From NCBI RefSeq assembly GCF_032854445.1, contig NC_088302.1, positions 23,325,788 to 23,389,787 on the forward strand: a stretch of 64,000 nt of DNA, in the 5' to 3' direction. The position numbers and the translations under genes were made by a program. The stretch is from Liolophura sinensis. Its lineage: Eukaryota > Mollusca > Polyplacophora > Chitonida > Chitonidae. The notes under the pieces were generated by a model. It was not told the origin of the DNA and did no database searches. It was given only the letters and a program-made list of their open reading frames with translations. Numbering within the stretch: position 1 is the stretch's first letter; the number at the start of each line of letters is the position of its first letter. Positions 50,897 to 61,683 of the stretch are shown here, piece by piece.

Positions 50897-50932
50897 GGGG
50901 AGGGGGAGGGGGGCGATCTAGGGTAGGAGGGG
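50897..50932 (+). other. G-quadruplex-forming tract
   Basis: Runs of 4, 5, 6, 3 and 4 G occur within 36 bases (ggggagggggaggggggc, then gggtaggagggg). It lies between the splice-like site at 50709 and a plus-strand donor consensus (cag|gtaagc) at about 50990. Confidence 0.65.
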
Positions 50933-51589
50933 AGTGGTCTGGATGAGGCATCATGCACAACAGTAACAAGAATTGCAATCATACAGGTAAGCCCTCTCCC
51001 ATAGGTGATACAGGCCGGAGAACAATAGCTGGCTTATCTCAGCCACACATTCATATCCTAATCTCCAACACAGAATATCTGTTTTGATGAAAATGACGTG
51101 CTTCTCAAATTTATGTTGGAAACTTTTACTGAAACTTGTTGACGAGAAATGTGCATTTGTTGTTTCAGGTGCGCTTCTGAACTCTCAAGCTTCTTTCCCA
51201 GCACATTAAATCTAAAGAAAATTAGATACATTAAAAAAGCAATATACTCGAGAAAAACTGAGGTGTCTTGGGACAAGAAACTAATTACTGTGCAAACCAC
51301 GGGTATTGAGTATAGAAATTTAATCTGTATATGCTATGTTCCCAATGTAAAACACTGTAACTATCAGATTATGCCCTTAAATGCATCCTTTTTTTTAAGC
51401 CTATTTTACAATGTCTTATCTAATTTGAATTATCACAACTAGCATAATGATGAAAATGCCACCCTTTGCCAATATGGAGTCTTGATGCGATAAACACTCA
51501 TAACATTAATATATTAAAACCTCACATACGTGCACAATTTGTTTCCAGACCAAACAATATATATATATTTTGTTGTTGTGGAGCATAGC

Positions 51590-51850
51590 TATATACGAGT
51601 ATACAGTATTGGCAGGTTCGCCGTTGACATCCATTGTGTGATGTGACAGCATGGCAAGGCTATTGTCTTCCTCTGCTCGCTGGAGCAGAACTGTCGCGGC
51701 TGGCCCAAACAAAACCACTGAGATTAGCTGTCGTGCATAGCCAACAAGTTTGGATGTCGCATGTGCGTAATGAAGGAAAATTGGCCTGGCAATCAATATC
51801 TGCATGCCCAGTACTGTGAGTTGCATTAAAAGCAAAGCATTTTACCATTA
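51590..51850. other. Repeat-free GC-richer block
   Basis: A 260-bp stretch of higher GC between AT-rich flanks, open on both strands (51634-51819 plus; 51506-51835 and 51660-51848 minus) without domain or splice support. It contains gctggagcagaactgtcgcg and a gcatgtgcgtaatgaagg segment. It may be a regulatory element or a small undetected exon. Confidence 0.18.
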
Positions 51851-52434
51851 TACTTTAATTCTGCCCTATAGGGATATACAAACTCTCAACAGAGACATTA
51901 AAAATTAAAGCATTGGAAGCCGCATGCATTCCCCTGGCTGATGGACATCAGCGGAACATGGCAAAACGCTTTTGTTACAGAAACTCATCTGGTCATGAGG
52001 ATATTTTAACATACGGTACTATTCAGAATGAATCATTTTCCATCCAACTGTCAGTGCCATCCTGGAATACTGGCAACACAAGCAATACAATTTGCATCTA
52101 TAATCTAGGCTTAATACCTGAAGCGTGATCTTGTGTAAATTAACATTCATAAAATGCCACTTAGGACCTCTAAAACTATTAACAGCATATGTTAGCAGTA
52201 TTAAAGAGCTTAATTCAACGAATTTCATCGAAGATTTGATGAGGAAAAAAGCAAAAGACATTCATTATAGTGATGTACTGAGTGTGTACGGCTTTACTAC
52301 ATGGACTTCATGTTATAAATGCAAGAAAGCATCCAAATTTATGAATTTATCTTTGTCTGACGGGTGTTTTATTTTTGCAATCAAAACTATAGTTTATTAT
52401 ACTTAACGCCAAAATAATGGGTAAGCCCAGCCTA

Positions 52435-55400
52435 GAGAAAACAACCAGCCGTAACATTACAAAAAGTCCCTGACATAAACTTCCACACATCAAATTACAG
52501 CGGATCATTATGATATGTGCAAGCTTAATTAAGACACAAAATGGTTATACACAGTATTAAAGGTGTAGCTGTGAACTGGGTAAAACCAGAAAAAAACAAC
52601 ACCTTACTGGAAGTCAGTGACAAACTACCACAGATCAAACCACAGAAGAACATTGTGGAAGACTAAGACACATGTATGACAGCTACACAGTAAGGAATGG
52701 CTGTGATCAGAGCTGGGTAAGCAGAACACAACCACACCTTACTGGAAGTCCCTGACAAACTACCCGACATCAAACCACAGCAAACCATTGTGGAAGACTA
52801 AGACACATGTATGAGAGCTACACAGTAAGGAATGGCTGTGATCAGAGCTGGGTAACCAGAAAACAACCACACCTTACTGGAAGTCAGTGACAAACTACCA
52901 CACATCAAACAACAGCAGAGTTTTGTGGAAGCCTAAGACACATGTATGACAGCTACGCCGTAAGGAACGGCTGTGATCAGAGCTGGGTAACCAGAAAACA
53001 ACCACACCTTACTGGAAGTCAGTGACAAACTACCACACATCAAACCACAGCAAACCATTGTGGAAGCCTAAGACACATGTATGACAGCTACACCTTAGGG
53101 AATGGCTGTGATCAGAGCTGGGAAACCAGAAAACAACCACACCTTACTGGAAGTCAGTGACAAACTACCACACATCAAACCACCGAAGAACATTGTGGAA
53201 GCCTAAAACACATGTCTGACAGCTACGCCGTAAGGAATGGCTGTGATCAGAGCTGGGTAACCAGAAAACAACCACACCTTACTGGAAGTCAGTGACAAAC
53301 TACCACACATCAAACCACAGAAGAACATTGTGGAAGCCTAAAAAACATGTATGAGAGCTACACAGTAAGGAATGTCTGTGATCAGAGATGGGTAACCAGA
53401 ACACAACCACACCTTACTGAAAGTCAGTGACAAACTACCACACATCAAACAACAGCAGAGTTTTGTGGAAGCCTAAGACACATGTATGACAGCTACGCCG
53501 TAAGGAACGGCTGTGATCAGAGCTGGGTAACCAGAAAACAACCACACCTTACTGGAAGTCAGTGACAAACTACCACACATCAAACAACAGCAGAGTTTTG
53601 TGGAAGCCTAAGACACATGTATGACAGCTACGCCGTAAGGAACGGCTGTGATCAGAGCTGGGTAACCAGAAAACAACCACACCTTACTGGAAGTCAGTGA
53701 CAAACTACCACAGATCAAACCACAGAAGAACATTGTGGAAGACTAAGACACATGTATGAGAGCTACACAGTAAGGAATGGCTGTGATCAGAGCTGGGTAA
53801 CCAGAAAACAACCACACCTTACTGGAAGTCAGTGACAAACTACCACACATCAAACAACAGCAGAGTTTTGTGGAAGCCTAAGACACATGTATGACAGCTA
53901 CGCCGTAAGGAACGGCTGTGATCAGAGCTGGGTAACCAGAAAACAACCACACCTTACTGGAAGTCAGTGACAAACTACCACACATCAAACCACAGCAAAC
54001 CATTGTGGAAGCCTAAGACACATGTATGACAGCTACACCTTAGGGAATGGCTGTGATCAGAGCTGGGAAACCAGAAAACAACCACACCTTACTGGAAGTC
54101 AGTGACAAACTACCACACATCAAACCACCGAAGAACATTGTGGAAGCCTAAAACACATGTCTGACAGCTACGCCGTAAGGAATGGCTGTGATCAGAGCTG
54201 GGTAACCAGAAAACAACCACACCTTACTGGAAGTCAGTGACAAACTACCACACATCAAACCACAGAAGAACATTGTGGAAGCCTAAAAAACATGTATGAG
54301 AGCTACACAGTAAGGAATGTCTGTGATCAGAGATGGGTAACCAGAACACAACCACACCTTACTGAAAGTCAGTGACAAACTACCCGACATCTAACCACAG
54401 CAGAACATTGTGGAAGCCTAAGACACATGTAAGACAACCACACCTTACTGGAAGTCAGTGACAAACTACCAGACATTAAAAAACAGCTAAACATTGCTGG
54501 AGCTTAACACACATGTATCACACCTACACAGTACGGACACAGACCGCATTGGTGGCAGAACATTGTGGAAGCCTAAGACACATGTAAGACAACCACACCC
54601 TACTGGAAGTCAGTGACAAACTACCCGACATCAAACCACAGCAGAACATTGTGGAAGCCTAAGACACATGTCTGACAGCTACGCCGTAAGGAATGGCTGT
54701 GATCAGAGCTGGGTAACCAGAAAACAACCACACCTTACTGGAAGTCCCTGACAAACTACCCGACATCAAACCACAGCAAACCATTGTGGAAGCCTAAGAC
54801 ACATGTATGACAGCCACACAGAAAGGAACGGCTGTGATCAGAGCTGGGTAACCAGAAAACAACCACACTTTACTAGAAGTCAGTGACAAACTACCACTCA
54901 TCAAACCACAGCAGAGTTTTGTGGAAGCCTAAGACACATGTCTGACAGCTACGCAGTAAGGAATGGCTGTGATCAGAGCTGGGTAAGCAGAACACAACCA
55001 CACCTTACTGGAAGTCAGTGACAAACTACCCGACATCAAACCACAGCAGAACATTGTGGAAGCCTAAGACACATGTCTGACAGCTACGCCGTAAGGAATG
55101 GCTGTGATCAGAGCTGGGTAACCAGAAAACAACCACACCTTACTGGAAGTCCCTGACAAACTACCCGACATCAAACCACAGCAAACCATTGTGGAAGCCT
55201 AAGACACATGTATGACAGCCACACAGAAAGGAACGGCTGTGATCAGAGCTGGGTAACCAGAAAACAACCACACTTTACTAGAAGTCAGTGACAAACTACC
55301 ACTCATCAAACCACAGCAGAGTTTTGTGGAAGCCTAAGACACATGTCTGACAGCTACGCAGTAAGGAATGGCTGTGATCAGAGCTGGGTAAGCAGAACAC

Positions 55401-56210
55401 AACCACACCTTACTGGAAGTCAGTGACAAACTACCCGACATCAAACCACAGCAGAACATTGTGGAAGCCTAAGACACATGTAAGACAACCACACCTTACT
55501 GGAAGTCAGTGACAAACTACCAGACATTAAAAAACAGCTAAACATTGCTGGAGCTTAACACACATGTATCACACCTACACAGTACGGACACAGACCGCAT
55601 TGGTGGCGTAATGGTTAGAACGTCTGCCTGGAAATTCAGAAATCCACGCAGGATCAAACCTGGGTCACTTCATACAAATACATAAACTGGTACTTGTTGC
55701 AGCCTCTCTTGGTGCTCAGCTCTGAAGGGGTTAAAGCGAGGAAACAGGACTGGCTGGACCGCTGTCAGTATAATGTGACTGGGTGGGGTGTCATGTCTGG
55801 TGTCTTTGACATGATAGTTCAGTGGCAGCAGCACTTTGGCGGCATGGGCTCCCATACAAAGTCCACATTATGTGTACACACACTTAATGACTCTTCATCA
55901 TGTGATTGAAAAATTGTTAAGCACAATCTAAAGCCCCAAGCATTCACTCATTTATTCAGTAAGGCACAGGAGGTAGACCTGAAAAAACAGCCACACCTTA
56001 CTAGAAGTCCCTGACAAACTATGAGACATCAGACCACAGCAGAACATTGTAGAGTGGAAAAGTGTAATATATATATAGCTACATAGTATACGATGCAGCT
56101 GATCTGAGCAAACCCAAGAAAATAACCACTGATTAATTGACAAACTACATAACGAAACACAGCTAAGACATATAAGGAAGTTCACAAAACTGACAAAATT
56201 GATAACAAAA
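52435..56210. repeat. 135-bp satellite array with higher-order structure
   Basis: The marker gatcagagctgggtaa recurs at 52705, 52840, 52975 and 53110, an exact 135-bp period. The homogeneous part spans about 52570-55590, roughly 22 units. The edges hold diverged units: 52435-52565 on the left and 55970-56210 on the right, beyond an inserted SINE. Higher-order duplications are visible. A block repeats at an offset of 945 bp (7 units; the variant caccgaagaa at 53181 and 54126). Another repeats at 405 bp (3 units; 54661 and 55066). A diverged segment repeats at 1051 bp (54541 and 55592). No long reading frame runs through it. Confidence 0.95.
55594..55956 (+). mobile_element. tRNA-headed SINE related to family B, inserted in the 135-bp satellite
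   Basis: The A-box-like tggcgtaatgg is at 55604-55614 and the B box ggatcaaacc at 55651-55660. A body follows with cagtataatgtgactgggtg and cagcagcact, and the tail (gattgaaaaattgttaag, then ccaagcattcactca) is shared with family B. The flanking strings cagtacggacacag (about 55579-55592) and cagtaaggcacag (about 55957-55969) look like an imperfect target duplication. However, the satellite unit itself contains cagtaagg, so this is not decisive. Satellite-like sequence continues on the right at 55970-56210, so the SINE sits inside the array's footprint. Confidence 0.75.
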
Positions 56211-56560
56211 CACTACACAGGATTTACAGGTATAAACACAGTATGACTAATCAGATAAAATTAAAAAAAAAAAACAAAACTAACAAGATTTGGGATTCAA
56301 AACAGTTCCAAAGATTGACTGGCAAGTTTACTTACTGCATATGTTTCAAAAAATCTTACCACAATACCATACATGTATCATGCAAGTTCTCAAAATGGCT
56401 GACATGACCTTTTTCATTTTCGTCATCACTGAAAAATAATTGACACAACCTTTTTTTTTTTATCTCATTTATCACTGAGATAGTGCATCTAATAAAGTTT
56501 ATGTAGCTAATAATGGTTAACAAGGATTAATATAATGTACTCATCTGACCTAGGTTTGAT

Positions 56561-56621
56561 TACAGAATATTTCACTTATAGGGCCATGGGTATCAGGTTT
56601 ACAGCAAGAGGGCAGAGGAAA
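56561..56621 (-). mobile_element. Degenerate SINE family A fragment
   Basis: The segment begins cagaatatttcacttatagg and later has gggcagaggaaa. This is the same order as in the reverse-strand SINE and in the 172-bp array unit. It is an old remnant. Confidence 0.35.
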
Positions 56622-59418
56622 TCACTGCCCTGAGAAATGTCCTTACCTAGAGCTACAGCTAAACAAGTAAGAAATAGACTCGACCTAGCAAGTCAAAGGC
56701 CACTCAGTAGCAAATCAACTGCAGTAGGGAATGATGCTTGCAATGGCGGATACATGCAAGCAAGCGAAGGTCGGATGAAAGGTTAGGAGGAACCCATCGT
56801 TGGCACTAATAGGCATTCAGTTGAACATCTGCACTTTATTACAACTTAAATATCCTCAATATACAAACACAGCCATCAGTGCATGTAATGTATTTGCTAT
56901 TAGGGAGCGTAGGCAAATATCATTTGCAAATTCACGATCTGAGAGTTTCACATTGGGTCAATTTCAAAACAGATCGAGAGGCCCTCCTCATCTCATGATC
57001 TGTGGGTGATTGGTGTAAAGGGATTCCAACTGAGCCTGTAAGATCTCAGGGCAAACGCAAGATCACAGTCATCACAAGCAAAGAACGACAAAAGTAGTTC
57101 TACGTAAATTTTCATTGGTGTGCTTTTTGACACTGTGCTTCTAGGCATTCTGTATGTTATGAACTTAATGACTGGAATCTATGCATCCAACCAGACCTTG
57201 CCTGAAAATATCAAACACACCAGGTACTTGACTCATAATCTCACAAGTCAAAAACCTCACAAAAAACTGCATGCACACGATGAGGTTTCAGTTACTAGTG
57301 GTCAATAGCCGAGCACTTGGTTCTCGTTTGCAGCCAGCTTAAACATTTGTACTGTCAAAATTCTCAACGTCAGAGTGTGAAGATACACGTAAATCCAAAA
57401 CTTGTGCACACAACTCAAAAGGCGAGCTACATGAAGGTACAAACACTTTTACCACCCAGCCCTCTTCCCTGTTAATCTCACTAAGCCTTGCTTTAAATTC
57501 TCTTAGATTTCCAGTACTCGTAACAGTAAACATTTTATTAGGTTTCCAGTACTCGTAACAGTAAACATTTTATTAGATTTCCAGTACTCGTAACAGTAAA
57601 CATTTTATTAGATTTCCAGTACTCGTAACAGTAAACATTTTATTAGATTTCCAGTACTCGTAACAGTAAACATTTTATTAGATTTCCAGTACTCGTAACA
57701 GTAAACATTTTATTAGATTTCCAGTACTCGTAACAGTCAACTTCTACATATAAGTTTAAATGTATGTTCAAAGAATTAGTTTATTCAAAAAGTTTGAAAT
57801 TACAAAAGTTACATAAGACAAGATAAAAAAGGATCTGTCTCTGAAAGCCTATGACATTCCATGTAAACTCCATTTACAAGTTCTTATATACTGCCAAAGT
57901 AAGGAACTGCTTACCTAACATCAGAAATGCTACAAATATATATACAAAATACTAAAACCAAAATAACTGTAAATTTCAAATGGTATCCATGCCAGAATCA
58001 AAACCTAAATAATTCAAATTTTCATCTTGGCAGGATTTAAACAGTCATACAAGAAAATGGAAGTCCAAGCTTTTGAAATTGGTATGTATATTTATATATA
58101 TGCCTCAAACGGTCTAGAAGTGATTTTACAGACAAATAAGTACATTACATATGCATACACAAGTTCTTAAAACTTAAAAGAAAGAGAGAGAGAATTGGAC
58201 TGGAGCTCAATGTAAACAGCTCTCTTAAGATGCTATAAACCATAAAATTTCAGACTGATTTGTGGGCTACACCCAAAGATGTTTATCACAGGCATATATG
58301 AACATTACATCGGCAAAAATTAACTGCAGCAGATAGTTAGAAAGTACATGTAGTTTGGTAAACACTTGGACAAAAAAATTGGATTCTAAGCTTTGGTGCC
58401 CGGTATTTTATATGTAATTACACAAAACAAATTCTTTGCAACCTGTACATAATACTGATGTTCCAATATTCTATTTACTGAACATTTACTTACTGGGGTG
58501 TCAGGGAGTCTGTCCCCTCTATAACAACATTATATAAGTGTGGAAGTACACAAGTCAGTAAAATTTGGCGGGTAGGCCACTATCAACATTGTGAGGGAGC
58601 AAATGGGAGCTAACAGGAGGCTGGTTTGTTTATACAAAAGTATGCATCACAGGGTTTGTACCCTTTTAAAGATTTTGAATTTCCAAACTTTTTAAGCCTT
58701 GTCTAGGCCCAACTTTCACATTTTTCAGCTCAACTGGAACGATATGTGCAAAAGGATGTGTAAGTGGTGCCAGTATTTCTGCATTCATGCAGAAAAAGAA
58801 CACCTGCATCTGCAAATTTTGGAAAGATCATTAAATTACTAGTCCTGTATTCGAATTTAGCACTTTTTTCTTCGACTTTTCTGAGTTCAGCAAGACATTT
58901 TGAATATCGGCTTGATGAAACTGAAACATTAGTGCTAGGACAAACTATCAATCAGATGAGACTAGTTGCTAAGAACGCACTACCCAATGGGTCCATTTTG
59001 CGCTTGGGATGGTCATCACTGTCACAATCTCAGACGGTTGGGTGTAAATCCATTGTCCACACGACGCAATTCTAATAACATGTCTACGTAACCCAGATGA
59101 GTCCAAATGGCAAGCTGTAATGCCTGTGAGTAATTGAAAAAGGCATGTGACGTGTCTCAGGTGTGCGATCAACCTACGTCTGAATATTTCCCCGGAGGAT
59201 GGTCAGTACATGCTGCTTGCACAGCTTGCGAGGAAAGTATTTGATGAAATTTCAATAACAGCTTGTCAGAAAAGAACATATATACATGCTGTTCCCGTTT
59301 CAGTCTGGACATGACAAGGACGCTTGTAAGTGAGCTATGGCACATCTTATTGGTTCAAATCAGATCTCAAGGATACCAACCATTACTTTATTGGGGTTAA
59401 ATCAAGAATATTCCAGGT
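56622..59418. other. Single-copy DNA between satellites
   Basis: Holds the 35-bp array at 57503-57739. Minus-strand donor consensuses at about 56645, 57913 and 58487 pair with acceptors to give segments of 12-25 nt. These are too short or closed and are not called. The frames at 58764-59075 and 58730-58951 lie on opposite strands of the same DNA and have no domain. Confidence 0.45.
57503..57739. repeat. 35-bp tandem array, 6.7 units
   Basis: Units begin ttagatttccagtactcgta and recur at 57503, 57538, 57573, 57608, 57643, 57678 and 57713 (partial). Apart from one substitution in the second unit and changes in the last partial unit, the copies are identical, so the expansion is recent. Confidence 0.95.
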
Positions 59419-61340
59419 TTATGATTTGACTGGTGTTTTACACCGTACTCAAGAACATTTCACTTATACAACAACGTCTCCAGGTTAGTGGGCAGAGGAA
59501 ACTGGAGTAAATTATCACACTTTTCTAGACAACTTTATAAAACCTCCTGACTTTAAGCCTACATCACCTGAACAAGAGGGTCAGCTCAAGATTCTAGCAG
59601 TCAAAGACGGACCACCGTACTCAAGAATATTTCACCTGTACAACAACGTCTCCAGGTTAGTGGGCAGAGGAAACTGGAGTAAATTATCACACTTTTCTAG
59701 ACAACTTTATAAAACCTCCTGACTTTAAGCCTACATCACCTGAACAAGAGGGTCAGCTCAAGATTATAGCAGTCAAAGACGGACCACCGTACTCAAGAAT
59801 ATTTCACCTGTACAACGGTGTCTCCAGGTTGATGGGCAGAGGAAACTGGAGTAAATTATCACACTTTCTAGACAACTTTATAAAACCTCCTGACTTAAAG
59901 CCTACATCACCTGAACAAGAGGGTCAGCTCAAGATTCTAGCAGTCAAAGACGGACCACCGTACTCAAGAATGTTTCACCTGTACAACGACGTCTCCAGGT
60001 TAGTGGGCAGAGGAAACTGGAGTAAATTATCACACTTTTCTAGACAACTTTATAAAACCTCCTGACTTAAAGCCTACATCACCTGAACAAGAGGGTCAGC
60101 TCAAGATTCTAGCAGTCAAAGACGGACCACCGTACTCAAGAATGTTTCACCTGTACAACGTCTCCAGGTTAGTGGGCAGAGGAAACTGGAGTAAATTATC
60201 ACACTTTTCTAGACAACTTTATAAAACCTCCTGACTTAAAGCCTACATCACCTGAACAAGAGGGTCAGCTCAAGATTCTAGCAGTCAAATACGGACCACC
60301 GTACTCAAGAATATTTCACCTGTACAACGGTGTCTCCAGGTTGGTGGGCAGAGGAAACTGGAGTAAATTATCACACTTTTCTAGACAACTTTATAAAACC
60401 TCCTGACTTAAAGCCTACATAACCTGAACAAGAGGGTCAGCTCAAGATTCTAGCAGATGGTCAAAGACGGACCACCGTACTCAAGAATATTTCACCTGTA
60501 CAACGGTGTCTCCAGGTTGATGGGCAGAGGAAACTGGAGTAAATTATCACACTTTCTAGACAACTTTATAAAACCTCCTGACTTAAAGCCTACATCACCT
60601 GAACAAGAGGGTCAGCTCAAGATTCTAGCAGATGGTCAAAGACGGACCACCGTACTCGAGAATATTTCACCTGTACAACGGTGTCTATAGGTTGATGGGC
60701 AGAGGGAACTGGAGTAAATTATCACACTTTCTAGACAACTTTATAAAACCTCCTGACTTTAAGCCTACATCACCTGAACAAGAGGGTCAGCGCAAGATTC
60801 TAGCAGATGGTCAAAGATGGACCACCGTACTCAAGAATGTTTCACCTGTACAACGGTGTCTCCAGGTTACTGGGCAGAGGGAACTGGAGTAAATTATCAC
60901 ACTTTCTAGACAACTTTATAAAACCTCCTGACTTAAAGCCTACATCACCTGAACAAGAGGGTCAGCGCAAGATTCTAGCAGATGGTCAAAGATGGACCAC
61001 CGTACTCAAGAATATTTCACCTGTACTACGGTGTCTCCAGGTTAGTGGGCAGAGGAAACTGGAGTAAATTATCACACATTCTAGACAACTTTATAAAACC
61101 TCCTGACTTTAAGCCTACATAACCTGAACAAGAGGGTCAGCTCAAGATTCTAGCAGTCAAAGACGGACCACCGTACTCAAGAATATTTCACCTGTACAAC
61201 GGCTTCTCCAGGTTAGTGGGCAGAGGAAACTGGAGTAAATTATCACACTTTTCTAGACAACTTTATAAATCTTTCTGACTTAAAGGCTACATCACCCGAA
61301 CAAGAGGGTCAGCTCAAGATTCCAAGATGGACCACATAGG
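59419..61340. repeat. 172-bp tandem array whose unit contains a SINE 3' end
   Basis: The marker gtactc(a/g)ag occurs eleven times, at 59445, 59617, 59789, 59960, 60132, 60301, 60477, 60652, 60827, 61002 and 61173. The spacing is 169-176 bp: mostly 172 on the left, and 175 in a subset carrying an extra gatg before gtcaaag. Within each unit, ccgtactcaagaatatttca to ggaaactgg matches the reverse complement of SINE family A. The first unit alone keeps the true SINE tail (gactggtgttttacacc). Open frames of 77-86 codons across the units come from the periodicity and are not genes. Confidence 0.95.
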
Positions 61341-61587
61341 TCAAAGGTCTACAGACTTCAGCAATGTCCAAGCAGCAGTCAGTTAACATAAATCTTAAAT
61401 TGTTAGGAATTTTTCACTACAGCCTTTCACCTAGTTTTGTATGTAATAATGCACTTTAAGAAAATAAACATCTTAACATGATACTACTGATGCCACATAT
61501 TCCGTTCTTCTGATAAGAAATTATTCAAACTTCCTCAAAACAAATCCTATGTGGCGCCCTAATAAGTTGGATGAATCAATCAGAATC

Positions 61588-61683
61588 AACCAAAATGTAC
61601 CTCCCTGCTGCTGTACAAATTAACCAAAATGTACGTTCCTGAAGTACAAATCAACCAAAATGTACCTCTCTGCTGTACAAATT
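61588..61683. repeat. Imperfect 31-34 bp tandem array, 3 units
   Basis: Three copies begin aaccaaaatgtac and end gtacaaat, at 61588, 61622 and 61653. The middle copy differs (gttcctgaa in place of ctccctgctgct). Confidence 0.85.

Larger units (their letters stand above)
50336..52434. other. Single-copy DNA left of the 135-bp satellite
   Basis: Contains the G-rich tract at 50897-50932 and the block at 51590-51850. The frame at 52125-52406 (plus, 93 codons) has a C-x-x-C pair (SCYKCKKASK) but no family resemblance, and it abuts the diverged first satellite unit. Confidence 0.45.

Noticed and set aside
55601-55670. Possible tRNA gene (tggcgtaatggttag ... ggatcaaacc)
   Set aside because: This is the head of a SINE with a family B tail, not a free tRNA gene.
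58488-58512. 25-nt minus-strand segment reading GDRLPDTP with a donor cca|gtaagt
   Set aside because: The acceptor is weak, the segment is short, and no partner exon with matching phase was found upstream.
59829-61067. Series of 77-86 codon frames with the shared segment GRGNWSKLSHFLDNFIKPP
   Set aside because: They are successive units of the 172-bp array read in one frame; the repeat is SINE-derived, and other units have stops in the same frame.
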